Below, piece after piece: positions 25,434-34,439 of a stretch of 64,000 nt of DNA (the first letter of the stretch is position 1; every line of letters begins with the position of its first letter). Source of the DNA: CAVQDV01 sp963711375. GTDB lineage: Bacteria > Pseudomonadota > Gammaproteobacteria > Coxiellales > Coxiellaceae. A program made the position numbers and the translations under genes. The DNA is taken from the NCBI GenBank assembly GCA_963711375.1, contig CAVQDV010000002.1, forward strand, positions 1 to 64,000, read 5' to 3'. The notes beneath the pieces are model-generated. The model was not told the origin of the DNA and ran no database searches. It saw only the letters and a list, made by a program, of their open reading frames with translations.

Positions 25434-25721
25434 ATAAAAACCTCTCTAGCTAAGGCAATTGTACATCAAAATGGAAAAATGATAATGCTGAGAATTGTGA
25501 ATAATTTATTTCTAAATGAGAAATAATTCTAATCGAAAGCGTTCTAGTCGGCAAGTTTGAAGGCGAGGTTCAGTAAGGTACTGATGGCTTCACTTGTTGC
25601 AGCAATAAAATCACAAAGAGGGCTGTGCTGAATAAATGCCCCGAACTTTTTCCTCCAATGAGAATTTTTTTGGACTTTAGACAATAATGATTCTGTAACA
25701 ATATCCTAACATTGCAAGATC
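25434..25721. other. Gene-free stretch with a dispersed repeat
   Basis: Contains TTTCTAAATGAGAAATAATT and TTCTAGTCGGCAAGTTTGA (about 25500-25560), which recur with changes at about 27668-27740, and GTTGCAGCAATAAAATCACA (about 25597), which recurs at 35535 as GTTGCAGCTATGAAATCACA. No gene seen. Confidence 0.45.
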
Positions 25722-27182
25722 TTAAAAAAAATCCTCAAGTGTAATTTGGTTGGCGACCAGTTCATCAGAATAGGTATTTTTCAACAAGCCGGAGACAGTT
25801 ATTATTGTCAAAAATATTTGTTTTTTACAATTTGTTTTTTCACGAAAAATATCAATTTTATTTCCTAAAATTGTTGCATACTGTTTTGTGATGCGAAAGG
25901 GGTGCTTGGAATATTTTATTTCAATAATATTTATAACGCCATCGTCTCGGTCAACTAACAAATCAATTTGTGTGCCATGATCTTTACTGTCTTTTGCTTG
26001 ATAGCGCCAAGTACCAATCGTATAGCCAACCTTAATATCAAGCGCTTTAGTGATATCTGCGATATGTTTATAACAAAATGCTTCAAACGCATAGCCCGCC
26101 CAATTGTTCCAAGCGGGTGTTTGTGATTTTGACTGCCAATATTGTGTAGATTCTGTAATCAACTTTATATGACTTCGAGCTGGCTTAATCCATTTTAAAT
26201 AAAATAAAGTATATTCATCGATAACGCGGTAGTAGATTCCTTTTTTTGCATTGCCATAAGGAATAAAACTAATGATAAACCCGGCCTCTTCAAGCTCTTC
26301 AAGTCTTCGGGTAAATGTGCCGCCTGAGTGAGAATATTTTAGTTTAGCTAAAAGAGTTTCTTGATCAATTCCATACAGATTTTTTTCGATTGATTCAATT
26401 ATCTCAATATGTGCTTGAGATCCAGAAAATAATGAAGCATATAAACGAGAAAATTCGCGGTATAGTAAACTGTCAGCCGTGAAGCACATGTTATTAATAT
26501 TATTAACCGCTGAACTTCCTTTTTTAATGTCGTCCAGATAGAAAGGAATACCACCCATCACCATGTAAAGATCCAAAATTTGAAGGTGGGTGAGCTTGAT
26601 ATGCTTGTGAAGAAGAAATTGTGTGGTTTCTCTTATATTAAAAGGACGTAAGGGTATTTGGCCAGTAATGCGATTGTGCAAGCCACCCTTTGCGTTAATG
26701 AGATTTTCCAGCATCCAAGAGGCAGCGGATCCACAAACAATAAGTTTTAACTTTTTTCTATAGCTCCAATTCGTGTTCCAAATGTGATCCAACGTTTCTA
26801 TGAATCCAGATTTCTGCGTAGCTAGCCAAGGTAATTCATCAAAAAATAATATGATTGTTTTATTCTTATTGTGCTGGTCGAGAGAGCGCGTTATCATTTC
26901 GAAAGCTTCGTTCCAACTATGAGGTGCTTGTATGGCAAAAGGAGCTTTAAAAGTAGCCTCAATTGCTCTCGTGAATAGATCGAGCTGGTCCTTCAAGGAT
27001 CCCTTTTGTTTACCGGTTACTTCAAATTTTAATCCGCCATTTTGATCAATGATGTGTTTAATAATGTGAGTTTTTCCAACACGACGTCTTCCATAAACTG
27101 CGATAAATTCAGCTTTATTTGATTTTAAATAAGATTTTAGTTTGTCCTGTTCTGACTTGCGACCGACAGTAAATGGAGTCAT
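25722..27182 (-). CDS. AAA ATPase of the archaeal-ATPase/DUF234 type with C-terminal nuclease-like domain
   Basis: A 486-residue protein. The start at 27182 has AGAGGTGAG three bases upstream. Walker A is YGRRRVGKTHIIK, Walker B IILFFDELPWLA, and a sensor region GSAASWMLEN follows. A winged-helix segment (LAKLKYSHSGGTFTRRLEEL) is in the middle. The C-terminal 90 residues have a PD-(D/E)xK-like core (TQIDLLVDRDDG then IIEIKYS). Such ATPases are common in archaea and some bacteria, and are thought to act as mobile or defence-linked modules. Upstream DNA has a 14-bp inverted repeat with a third direct copy. Confidence 0.75.
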   Translation of the reverse strand: MTPFTVGRKSEQDKLKSYLKSNKAEFIAVYGRRRVGKTHIIKHIIDQNGGLKFEVTGKQKGSLKDQLDLFTRAIEATFKAPFAIQAPHSWNEAFEMITRSLDQHNKNKTIILFFDELPWLATQKSGFIETLDHIWNTNWSYRKKLKLIVCGSAASWMLENLINAKGGLHNRITGQIPLRPFNIRETTQFLLHKHIKLTHLQILDLYMVMGGIPFYLDDIKKGSSAVNNINNMCFTADSLLYREFSRLYASLFSGSQAHIEIIESIEKNLYGIDQETLLAKLKYSHSGGTFTRRLEELEEAGFIISFIPYGNAKKGIYYRVIDEYTLFYLKWIKPARSHIKLITESTQYWQSKSQTPAWNNWAGYAFEAFCYKHIADITKALDIKVGYTIGTWRYQAKDSKDHGTQIDLLVDRDDGVINIIEIKYSKHPFRITKQYATILGNKIDIFREKTNCKKQIFLTIITVSGLLKNTYSDELVANQITLEDFF

Positions 27183-27211
27183 GCTCACCTCTTGAGCAGA
27201 GTCTATCACAT

Positions 27212-27284
27212 AGATTCCGCTGAGTATAGGTCTAATAAACTCAGCGGAATCTTGGTTTTAGATTAGATTTCGCTGAGTATAGGA
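27212..27284. promoter_or_regulatory. Inverted and direct repeats upstream of the AAA ATPase gene
   Basis: AGATTCCGCTGAGT at 27212-27225 faces ACTCAGCGGAATCT at 27239-27252 (perfect 14-bp arms, 13-base loop). A third copy in direct orientation, AGATTTCGCTGAGTATAGGA, lies at 27265-27284. It starts 30 bases upstream of the ATPase start and could be an operator or an RNA hairpin in the leader. Confidence 0.55.
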
Positions 27285-27911
27285 TCATTCAGAGCAATCC
27301 ACAAGAGAACGTGGTATACGTGACTACAGGTGCTCAGGGTTCTAGGCGGCAAGTTTGACAGTTTGAATCTGTGGTCGATCGATTTGATACAACGAATAGG
27401 TCAAGATCACTATATTTATGTAGGCCACCAACGATCGACGATTCGTATAGACCCAAAGCATGTGGATTTTAGGTGTCGGGTTCCATCAGACCACTGTTCT
27501 TCCAATGCTTGCACCGCCATCAACAAATATAGCCTTTGGTTGTAACCGGAAATATGCCATTTGTTTTCTCAAGCAAATGAATGCGTTAACAGCAGTTGAT
27601 TTAAAGAGATGGGCACAATTTATCTGCCTGGGAGGTGAATATGGTTATCTTTTTTTAGTCGCTGAGAAATGTGAATAATTTATTTTTATATGGGAAATAG
27701 TGTTCATCCAAAGCCTTCTAGTTGGCAAGCTTGATAATTTGGTTAGTTTCTGTAAGCGATCTAAGTAAAGCTATTGGTTCAGTAATCTTGCGTGCCATCC
27801 TCCTGGCTTACAAAAATCTCTTGTTTCGATCTGTATTTTGGGATTTAACCGCTTGCCACTTGCTGAGATAACAGAATATACTCCTTCCGAAACAAATTAC
27901 TGAGAGATAAC
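27285..27911. other. Rearranged gene-free stretch
   Basis: About 630 bases without a credible gene. 27640-27670 duplicates the last codons of the methyltransferase gene ending at 23704 (TTATCTTTTTTTAGTCGCTG), and 27671-27740 duplicates part of the repeat at 25500-25560. The frames at 27330-27680 give no recognised protein. A candidate ribosome site (GAGAGA) precedes the next start. Confidence 0.4.
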
Positions 27912-29801
27912 ATGAGACCCAACCAGATTAAAGCCTACCTGCGATTGCTTTGCCTTGATCAAGAATTGCCATCTCTATCCTATTTGCGTAAACTACAACG
28001 TAGACATATAGAGACGATCCCTCATGAAAATGTTAATGCCATTTACAATTTTCCAACTTCATTTAATTTAGATCATCTATTAAAAAAATACAAGGAAGAA
28101 AATCGTGGCGGCATGTGTTTTGAATTAAATTATTCATTTTGTGCCTTGCTTAAGGAGTTAGGTTTTGAAGCTCGACTCGTCCTCTGTGAGGTTAATGCCT
28201 ATGAGCTTAATCAAGAAAATAATGCTTATCCAACGCATCCCATTATAGTGGTTGAGATTGATGGATCCTCTTGCCTTGTGGATGCAGGATGGTGCGACTC
28301 CTATCGGGAACCATTATCTTTAAAGGGTGAAATTTACAAAGACCACTCAGGGATGTACCGTGTTCTTGAAAAAAATACTCATGAATTTACTATGCAGAAA
28401 TGGCTTTCTGAAAATAAAGGAGAAGCCAATGATTATAAATGGCATGATCAATTTAGTTTTACCTACAATAGAGAGGAAGCGTATGTGAAAACGTTTCCAT
28501 CTATTTTTTTAGCTGCAAATGCCTATACGCACTGTGCTCCAAAATATTTATTTTCATGGAAATTTAAATTCACCCGTGTTACACCAAATGGTCATTTATC
28601 ATTATGGGATGATGTGGTTTTTAATCGTGTGAATGAAGAGAAATCACGGAAAGTACTAACAGTTTCAAGACCAGATTTTCTGAAAAATGATTTACATTTG
28701 CTGAAGCGAATTGCTGACCACTGTAAAAAATTGAAACGTACTGTTAGCATGACGTTTTTTGAGGCAAGAATAAAGAATGACCTTTTACAATTAGCAAAAA
28801 ATAATAAGCGCGTACCTAGTATTTTTAATTTAGATAATTACCTATTTAAAATAAAAGCCAAGAAGCTGCTTTTAGGCTCTCTTTCATATGATGATCAATT
28901 GTTTTATCTTAATGAAATTTTTCTAGCGCATGTTAAAACAATACCATTTCAAAATTTTGAACTTCTGAAAATCAGTCGACAACATCCCGTGTCTAGAGAG
29001 TCTTTACTGTTTGAGACATTTCCTAAAATAATGACGGTCCAAAACGGAGGTTTTTGTTTTCAAACATCGGCATTGCTTTATACCGCTCTAAAAAGGCTTG
29101 GATTTGATGCGCACTGTTCGCTTGCAAAAGTGTTAGCCGGGAGAGAAGTGGGTTCACCAGAAGCCCTAGACCTGCCAGAGACGCACCTTATTGTTGTTAT
29201 CAAAATTAATCAGCAACGTTATTTGCTTGATCCTGGCCTAGTATCTTCTGGGAAACGATCTGCTTTTTTAATTACAGAGGAAGGCGAACCCGTGCAAGAG
29301 GGGAGTTATCAATTTAAATTGAGTCGACACCCAAATTTTCAAGATTTATTTGTTTTTCAGGCTTTTCGAAATGAAAAATGGTTCACCGTTTTGCAATCCC
29401 GTTTAAGCGAATCCACACTCGTCCAGTGCCAAGAAAAATTGTGTCATCTTGAACGATTTCCTAAACCACTCCGAGTTCGTGACTCCTTAATTGTCGTCTA
29501 CATTGCTACAAATCTTGGATTTAAAACATTTTCTTGGGACGCTCAACAAGAACGTTTGATTTACACAATTGAGGAGAATGGGGTTCCCCAAAAAATGGCC
29601 CTTGAAAGTTTTTCCGAAGGATGCGAAGTACTCTCTAAGGAATTTGGTATTACTCATATTAGTGAGGGCACATTAAAAAGCTACTGTTCAAATTTATGTT
29701 TGCCGAGGCCTAAAAAAGCGTGGACCGTAGATTTCCCTTTGGATGAAAATGAGCTTAATCAAATGTCAGAAAATTTGTCGCGGCGCCAATTACAACCATA
29801 A
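27912..29801 (+). CDS. Tandem double arylamine N-acetyltransferase (NAT-NAT)
   Basis: A 629-residue protein made of two complete NAT domains; usual NATs are 250-290 residues. Domain 1 (about 1-290) has the triad Cys69 in RGGMCFELN, His109 in YPTHPIIVVEI and Asp124 in LVDAGW. Domain 2 (about 315-600) has Cys382 in NGGFCFQTS, His425 in PETHLIVVIKI and Asp440 in YLLDPGLV. The halves are clearly diverged from one another, so the duplication is old. NATs move acetyl from acetyl-CoA to arylamines or hydrazides, and relatives close amide bonds in natural-product synthesis. It is followed by an aldo/keto reductase and a Gfo/Idh oxidoreductase in the same direction. Confidence 0.85.
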   Translation: MRPNQIKAYLRLLCLDQELPSLSYLRKLQRRHIETIPHENVNAIYNFPTSFNLDHLLKKYKEENRGGMCFELNYSFCALLKELGFEARLVLCEVNAYELNQENNAYPTHPIIVVEIDGSSCLVDAGWCDSYREPLSLKGEIYKDHSGMYRVLEKNTHEFTMQKWLSENKGEANDYKWHDQFSFTYNREEAYVKTFPSIFLAANAYTHCAPKYLFSWKFKFTRVTPNGHLSLWDDVVFNRVNEEKSRKVLTVSRPDFLKNDLHLLKRIADHCKKLKRTVSMTFFEARIKNDLLQLAKNNKRVPSIFNLDNYLFKIKAKKLLLGSLSYDDQLFYLNEIFLAHVKTIPFQNFELLKISRQHPVSRESLLFETFPKIMTVQNGGFCFQTSALLYTALKRLGFDAHCSLAKVLAGREVGSPEALDLPETHLIVVIKINQQRYLLDPGLVSSGKRSAFLITEEGEPVQEGSYQFKLSRHPNFQDLFVFQAFRNEKWFTVLQSRLSESTLVQCQEKLCHLERFPKPLRVRDSLIVVYIATNLGFKTFSWDAQQERLIYTIEENGVPQKMALESFSEGCEVLSKEFGITHISEGTLKSYCSNLCLPRPKKAWTVDFPLDENELNQMSENLSRRQLQP

Positions 29802-29861
29802 GCGACAAATCAGGATAGTAACATTGGTTTTCAAGGCAAATTAACAATACTGGAGTTGAAA

Positions 29862-30959
29862 ATGCGAAATTCTGTTAAATTAGGTAAAAATGGTCCGCTG
29901 GTTTCTAGGGTGGGTTTTGGTTGCATGGGGATGTCGGGAACTTATGATGCTGATCGTAACGACGCTGAATCCATCAAAACAATTCGGGCTGCATATGAAG
30001 CTGGAATAAACCTTTTTGATACGGCAGATATTTACGGTGAAGGGCATAGCGAAACTTTACTAGGGAAGGCTCTTTTTGAATCTCTACAAAAAAAGCGAAA
30101 TAGCATCATTATTGCTACAAAATGCGGATTTGTTTCAATTCCAGATGGTGGATTTTATATTGATGTCTCGCCGAAGCACATTTTAGAATCCTGTCAAAAT
30201 TCATTAACTCGTTTAGGTGTCGATTATATTGATTTGTATTATTTGCATCGCTTACCTAAAGGCGGAATTGATGAACTGCGGAATAGTCTGGATGCGCTTA
30301 TTTCCTTGCTAAAAGAAGGTAAAATTAAGCACGTTGGCCTATCTGAGGCGGACGCAAAAAGTATCCGTTTCGCGCATCAATACTTTATTGAAAAAGGACT
30401 TCCTGAGGCTTTTATTGCCGTGCAATCTGAATTCAGCATTTTTGTGCAAGAACCTTTAAAGAATAACGTATTTATAACGTGCTATGAGTTAGGTTTAAGT
30501 TTTATTCCTTTTAGTCCTTTGTGTCGAGGGATGTTAACAGAAAAAATGCAGGCTGAAATAAAATTTGATCAGGGTGATTTTCGTCTTGAATTGCCAATGT
30601 TTCAAGGAGAAAATTTTAAAGCTAATCTCGCTATTCGTGATAAATTAGCTCAGTTCGCTGTCACAAAAAATTGTACTTTGCCACAATTGGGACTGGCATG
30701 GCTGATGGCGCAGGGAGAAAATATAATTCCAATTCCAGGGACAAAACATATTGATAATTTAAACAATAATCTAGGGTCACTTTCGGTGGAATTGATCCCT
30801 GAAGATTTGAGCAATATTCAGAAAATTATGAAATGCGAAATTATTAAAGGCACACGATATCCTTGGGATTTGTTTGCCTTAATGAATATTGAATCCGCTG
30901 AACCCCAATCAGTAGACAACAACGATTCTGAACTTGTTTTACAAGCTGAGTTTAATTAA
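29862..30959 (+). CDS. Aldo/keto reductase
   Basis: A 365-residue AKR TIM barrel. The ATG at 29862 is preferred over an upstream TTG because GGAG lies nine bases before it. Catalytic tetrad: Asp in FDTADIYG, Tyr in ADIYGEGHSE, Lys in IATKCGF and His in LYYLHRLPK. NADPH-binding residues occur in IPIPGTKHIDNLN. It resembles the AKR13/YajO-like group active on broad aldehydes and ketones. Its stop lies two bases before the next gene, so both are one unit, likely with the NAT-NAT gene 60 bases upstream. Confidence 0.85.
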   Translation: MRNSVKLGKNGPLVSRVGFGCMGMSGTYDADRNDAESIKTIRAAYEAGINLFDTADIYGEGHSETLLGKALFESLQKKRNSIIIATKCGFVSIPDGGFYIDVSPKHILESCQNSLTRLGVDYIDLYYLHRLPKGGIDELRNSLDALISLLKEGKIKHVGLSEADAKSIRFAHQYFIEKGLPEAFIAVQSEFSIFVQEPLKNNVFITCYELGLSFIPFSPLCRGMLTEKMQAEIKFDQGDFRLELPMFQGENFKANLAIRDKLAQFAVTKNCTLPQLGLAWLMAQGENIIPIPGTKHIDNLNNNLGSLSVELIPEDLSNIQKIMKCEIIKGTRYPWDLFALMNIESAEPQSVDNNDSELVLQAEFN

Positions 30960-30961
30960 AA

Positions 30962-31906
30962 ATGTTAAATATAGGAATCATAGGCCCAGGTCGAATTTCT
31001 GAAAAACATGCCGCATCGATTCTCGTGATTTCAAATGCCCAATTATGGAGCGTTGCAGGGCGTACCCTTGAAAGCGCCAAAAAATTTTCTGAAAAATATC
31101 AGGCTCATAAAGCCTATGACAGTATTCAAGAAATGCTTGGTGATCCCCATTTACATGCTGTGATTTTAGCTACCCCTGATAATCTCCATGCGGAGCAAGT
31201 AATTTTAGCCGCTAGAGCGGGGAAAGCGATTTTAGTTGAAAAACCCTTATGCACTTCTATCCAGTCTTGTCAGGAAATATCGGCTGAAATAAAAAAACAT
31301 CCCGTACCGATAAGCATAAACTATCATCTCAGATGGCATCATGGATTTAGATTGGTCGCTAAAAAAGCACATAATAATGAACTTGGAAAAATACAGACAT
31401 TAAAACTTCAGTGGGGAATAAATTATATTGCTCAAGCTAAGTGGCATCTCGATTCCAATTTTGAAGGGTGGTGCAGCATTGGGATTCTGGGGACACATTT
31501 AGTCGATTTAGCTCGGTGGATTTTAATTCCGACCTGTGGTGATATTGTCAATCAAAGCAGCAAGGTAACGTATAGGCCAAACACAAAAATAGATGAAAAG
31601 GCTTCTATTTTACTAGAATTTGAATCTGGCGCTAAGGCTGAATTATTGTGCTCGCTAGTTTCTGATGAGCCATTGCAGATTGAAATTATAGCCGAAAATA
31701 AAAATGTGTGTGGCACAGATTTAGCAGGGCCTCAGGAAAATCGAGAAATATTCATTGGCGATCAAATTTTTAATTGTCCAAAGGCGGATTTATATACCCT
31801 CCAATTACAAAATTTTGTATCTTCAATTATTGAAAATCGTCCCATGGAAGTGAGTCTTGAGGATGGGCTGAAGAATGTTCAATGCTTGTTGGCAATGCAC
31901 TTGTAG
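30962..31906 (+). CDS. Gfo/Idh/MocA family oxidoreductase
   Basis: A 314-residue NAD(P)-dependent oxidoreductase. Rossmann start NIGIIGPGRISEKHA, then ILATPDNLHAEQV and the catalytic EKPL motif (LVEKPLCTS, residue about 94). The substrate-binding domain contains HLRWHHGFR and GTHLVDLARW. Substrates of this family are sugars or inositols, but also oxidised side chains in natural-product pathways. The gene is coupled to the aldo/keto reductase upstream and ends one base from the convergent hydrolase. Confidence 0.8.
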   Translation: MLNIGIIGPGRISEKHAASILVISNAQLWSVAGRTLESAKKFSEKYQAHKAYDSIQEMLGDPHLHAVILATPDNLHAEQVILAARAGKAILVEKPLCTSIQSCQEISAEIKKHPVPISINYHLRWHHGFRLVAKKAHNNELGKIQTLKLQWGINYIAQAKWHLDSNFEGWCSIGILGTHLVDLARWILIPTCGDIVNQSSKVTYRPNTKIDEKASILLEFESGAKAELLCSLVSDEPLQIEIIAENKNVCGTDLAGPQENREIFIGDQIFNCPKADLYTLQLQNFVSSIIENRPMEVSLEDGLKNVQCLLAMHL

Positions 31907-31907
31907 C

Positions 31908-32789
31908 CTACCAGTAAATGCGTGCAGATTGTGTAGTCTTGCAAGCGTTGTTTGTATGTTGGCGCAAGCAAACAAAAAATGATTCAAAAGCCTCTATAAC
32001 TTCGTGTTTTTTTTCGATCCAAGGAAAATGCCCAGCCCCTTCAATTTTTTTGAGTGTAATATTTTGGCGATGGAACTGTTTCGCTTTTTCAAAAAGAGAG
32101 AAGGGAGTAATAAAATCGTGGCTACTCCCTAGGATCAGAGTGGGCACTTTCTGCGGTATCCATTTAGCTTCGAAATTAATTTCTATGGCTTTATTCTGCC
32201 ACCAAGCGGCGGCAAAATAATTAAAAGGCAGGCTATCAAGCAATATTTTCCCTTTTTCCAAAAAATCTTCAGTGAAATAATAGGGAGAACAGGCCAGTAA
32301 AGCGGCTTTAAATGTGCTAGGATTTGGATTATTTCGAAAATCATCTAAAGACAATTCAAAAGAGGGGAGTTTATTTTCTTTAGCACATTTTTGCGCTTCT
32401 TCGAACCAAAGACAGGGGGTTGAATTTAAAATAATGAATCCTTCTAAAAGATGTTCGAGTTCTTTAAAAAGTAATGGGAACATCCCACTAAATGAATGCC
32501 CAACATAAATGGGATTTTCAAAAGTCTTAATGCAATCTTGAAAGCAGGAATCCCATTTTTCAAAATCATAGGTTTCATTGGAATGTCGATTTTCTCCATT
32601 TTCTGGAAAATCTATCAACCAAAAATTTCCAGGAAGTTCCAGAACTTCAATTAGGTCTTTAAAATAAATAGAATCAGCCCCAGGCCCACCCGGCACAAAA
32701 ATCCAATTCAAAACTCTATCACTTGCGTTAACTCGAATTAAGCGGTAACGCGTTTTATTCTTATCCAGAAATTGGCAGATGGGTTTCAC
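31908..32789 (-). CDS. Alpha/beta hydrolase
   Basis: A 293-residue serine hydrolase. FVPGGPGADS forms the oxyanion loop, the nucleophile is in YVGHSFSGMF, the acidic residue in LGSSHDFITP and His in GAGHFPWIE. The N-terminus lacks a signal peptide. The GGPG motif recalls proline iminopeptidase-like hydrolases, but the substrate is unknown. Convergent with the Gfo/Idh gene and downstream of hicAB on the same strand. Confidence 0.75.
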   Translation of the reverse strand: MKPICQFLDKNKTRYRLIRVNASDRVLNWIFVPGGPGADSIYFKDLIEVLELPGNFWLIDFPENGENRHSNETYDFEKWDSCFQDCIKTFENPIYVGHSFSGMFPLLFKELEHLLEGFIILNSTPCLWFEEAQKCAKENKLPSFELSLDDFRNNPNPSTFKAALLACSPYYFTEDFLEKGKILLDSLPFNYFAAAWWQNKAIEINFEAKWIPQKVPTLILGSSHDFITPFSLFEKAKQFHRQNITLKKIEGAGHFPWIEKKHEVIEAFESFFVCLRQHTNNACKTTQSARIYW

Positions 32790-32810
32790 GTGATTTCCTT
32801 TATTGCTGCA

Positions 32811-33167
32811 TCAAAAATTCGCCAATTGATGATTTTTATCGCACTCCTTTTCTAAAATATGACAAATGAATTTATTGAGACTCATATTTTCGCGCTCTGC
32901 AGCTAAGGCAACGAGTTCGTGGAGTTTATGGCCCGTGCGAATATTGAAAGAGCCTTTAAAGGGCTTCTCAGGGGTGATTTCTTCTTTTTCGCACAATTGC
33001 AGATAATCATCTACTGCTTCTTCAAAGGACATTTTAATGCCGGCGGCATCACTAGCCTCATAAGATACGAGCGCTTTTATAAATTCCAATTTCCCATAAA
33101 AAATCAGTGCATCCGCATCGTAATGCACAGAGCCATAATAGCCTTTGTATTTCACCATATCTTTCAT
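32811..33167 (-). CDS. hicB: HicB family antitoxin
   Basis: A 118-residue HicB. The N-terminal degenerate RNase H-like domain (KYKGYYGSVHYDADALIFYG, then FEEAVDDYLQLCEK) binds the toxin. The C-terminal ribbon-helix-helix part (FNIRTGHKLHELVALAAERE) binds DNA and represses the operon. The gene overlaps the hicA stop by four bases. It neutralises the HicA mRNA interferase. Confidence 0.85.
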   Translation of the reverse strand: MKDMVKYKGYYGSVHYDADALIFYGKLEFIKALVSYEASDAAGIKMSFEEAVDDYLQLCEKEEITPEKPFKGSFNIRTGHKLHELVALAAERENMSLNKFICHILEKECDKNHQLANF

Positions 33168-33436
33168 AATTGGCCTCTTTTTTTTAAAGTCTCCGTAAGT
33201 TGTTTTATGATATATTCCTTCAAAATTGGTTTTGGGTGCGGTTTATGCAATGTTATTGGCTCATATTCTGCGTGCATAAATCGCACCCGAGAACCGCTTG
33301 TTTTGCCCGCCTGAGTTTCCTTGTACCCCAATCCCATGAGAAACTTTGTTAGCTCTGTCCAGGTAAAGTCTTTTGGTTTTGAAAGAAAACGCACCTTAAG
33401 TTTATCCACCTGTGTCATCGTTAAAGCAACCCTCAT
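33164..33436 (-). CDS. hicA: HicA family mRNA interferase toxin
   Basis: A 90-residue HicA. The double-stranded-RNA-binding-like fold contains FTWTELTKFLMGLGYKE, the catalytic His in ITLHKPHPKP, and the C-terminal helix LKEYIIKQLTETLKKRGQL. The true start may be this ATG or the one at 33418; the track start further upstream is unsupported. It cleaves mRNA and tmRNA in stress. A 26-bp perfect palindrome upstream (33475-33500) is a probable operator. Confidence 0.85.
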   Translation of the reverse strand: MRVALTMTQVDKLKVRFLSKPKDFTWTELTKFLMGLGYKETQAGKTSGSRVRFMHAEYEPITLHKPHPKPILKEYIIKQLTETLKKRGQL

Positions 33437-33474
33437 TTTTAACCTACTAAGATAAGATAGCAAAAATGAGTCTG

Positions 33475-33500
33475 AAAAGCAACTAACTTTAGTTGCTTTT
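33475..33500. promoter_or_regulatory. 26-bp perfect palindrome upstream of hicA (probable HicB operator)
   Basis: AAAAGCAACTAA (33475-33486) and TTAGTTGCTTTT (33489-33500) are perfect arms with a CT spacer. It begins 38 bases upstream of the chosen hicA start, where a ribbon-helix-helix antitoxin would repress the operon. Confidence 0.6.
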
Positions 33501-33722
33501 ATAGGGAGGGTGCCTCAATAGCACTAAAAACGCCAAAAGTGCACAGACAGTAAAGATCAGGGGTTTTACCAAAATGAATATTTCCGCCCATAATTTTTTT
33601 CAAGTATTCATGGAGGTGATAAAAATTGAATTTTCACTTTAATACGACTTTCTTAAGCGAAAACAACCTTGTGAAGCGCTTTTGGTTTCGATATTATCCA
33701 GCGATTAAAGTGGAGAACAAGT

Positions 33723-34415
33723 ATGAAACGTGGGCATTTAATTCTTATTAATGGCGGATCGAGCGCGGGCAAATCTTCCACTTGTCGCGTATTTCAGGGG
33801 CTGACGGATGAACCTTATGTTCATTTAGGGATCGATCAGTTTTGGTATGCTATTCCTCCAAAACAATTGCAAATTGCAAATGCTGAACCCCGATATTATC
33901 GAACACAAACTTATTATGAAAATGACAAACCCTATTTTCAGATTATGCCTGGTCCTTTGTTGGACGAAGTAATTTACGGAAGTTATAAAGCCATCGCCAG
34001 TTATCTGGAATTGGGAATAAATGTAATTTCCGATCAATTATTTTGGAAGCCAAAATGGTTTCGGGTGGCCCTGGATACTTTTAATTCTTATTCAGTTTTT
34101 TTTGTAGGATTAATTGTGTCAGATGATGAAGGCGCACGGAGAGAACAACAACGTAGTCAAGGTGGCGCTCAACATTCAAAACAGGAAAATCGCCCAGATG
34201 GTTGGAACCGTTGCTCCTCATTAATCACGCATAAAAATATGGTCTATGATTTTGAAATTGATAATACCAAACTCAGTATTAATGAGACGGCACAGCAATT
34301 GCTGTTGGCTGTTAAAAATTGCAAAAATCCTACCGCCTTTAAAAATCTTTATTGTCAGGAAAATCTGACGGCGATTAGTCTAACAAAAAATGCGGGAAAT
34401 TCTGATGATACGTAA
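33723..34415 (+). CDS. Chloramphenicol phosphotransferase-like kinase
   Basis: A 230-residue P-loop kinase. Walker A is NGGSSAGKSSTCR (residues about 10-22), and HLGIDQFWYAIPP follows as in chloramphenicol 3-O-phosphotransferase (CPT) proteins. ISDQLFWKPKW and FFVGLIVSDDEGARREQQR carry the lid and catalytic region. CPT family members phosphorylate antibiotic hydroxyls or other small alcohols. The C-terminal 40 residues are an extension of unknown role. A GGAG lies eight bases upstream of the start. Confidence 0.75.
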   Translation: MKRGHLILINGGSSAGKSSTCRVFQGLTDEPYVHLGIDQFWYAIPPKQLQIANAEPRYYRTQTYYENDKPYFQIMPGPLLDEVIYGSYKAIASYLELGINVISDQLFWKPKWFRVALDTFNSYSVFFVGLIVSDDEGARREQQRSQGGAQHSKQENRPDGWNRCSSLITHKNMVYDFEIDNTKLSINETAQQLLLAVKNCKNPTAFKNLYCQENLTAISLTKNAGNSDDT

Positions 34416-34439
34416 TCATGGCAAAAACCCTCATTATTC

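Noticed and set aside
27330..27678. Two frames (27330-27545 and 27460-27678) as genes
   Set aside because: They overlap each other, lack ribosome sites and match no family; the second simply ends in a duplicated methyltransferase tail.
32776..32792. GTTTCACGTGATTT as a second parS site
   Set aside because: It keeps only the left half and centre of the motif and overlaps the start of an alpha/beta-hydrolase gene; chance is likely.
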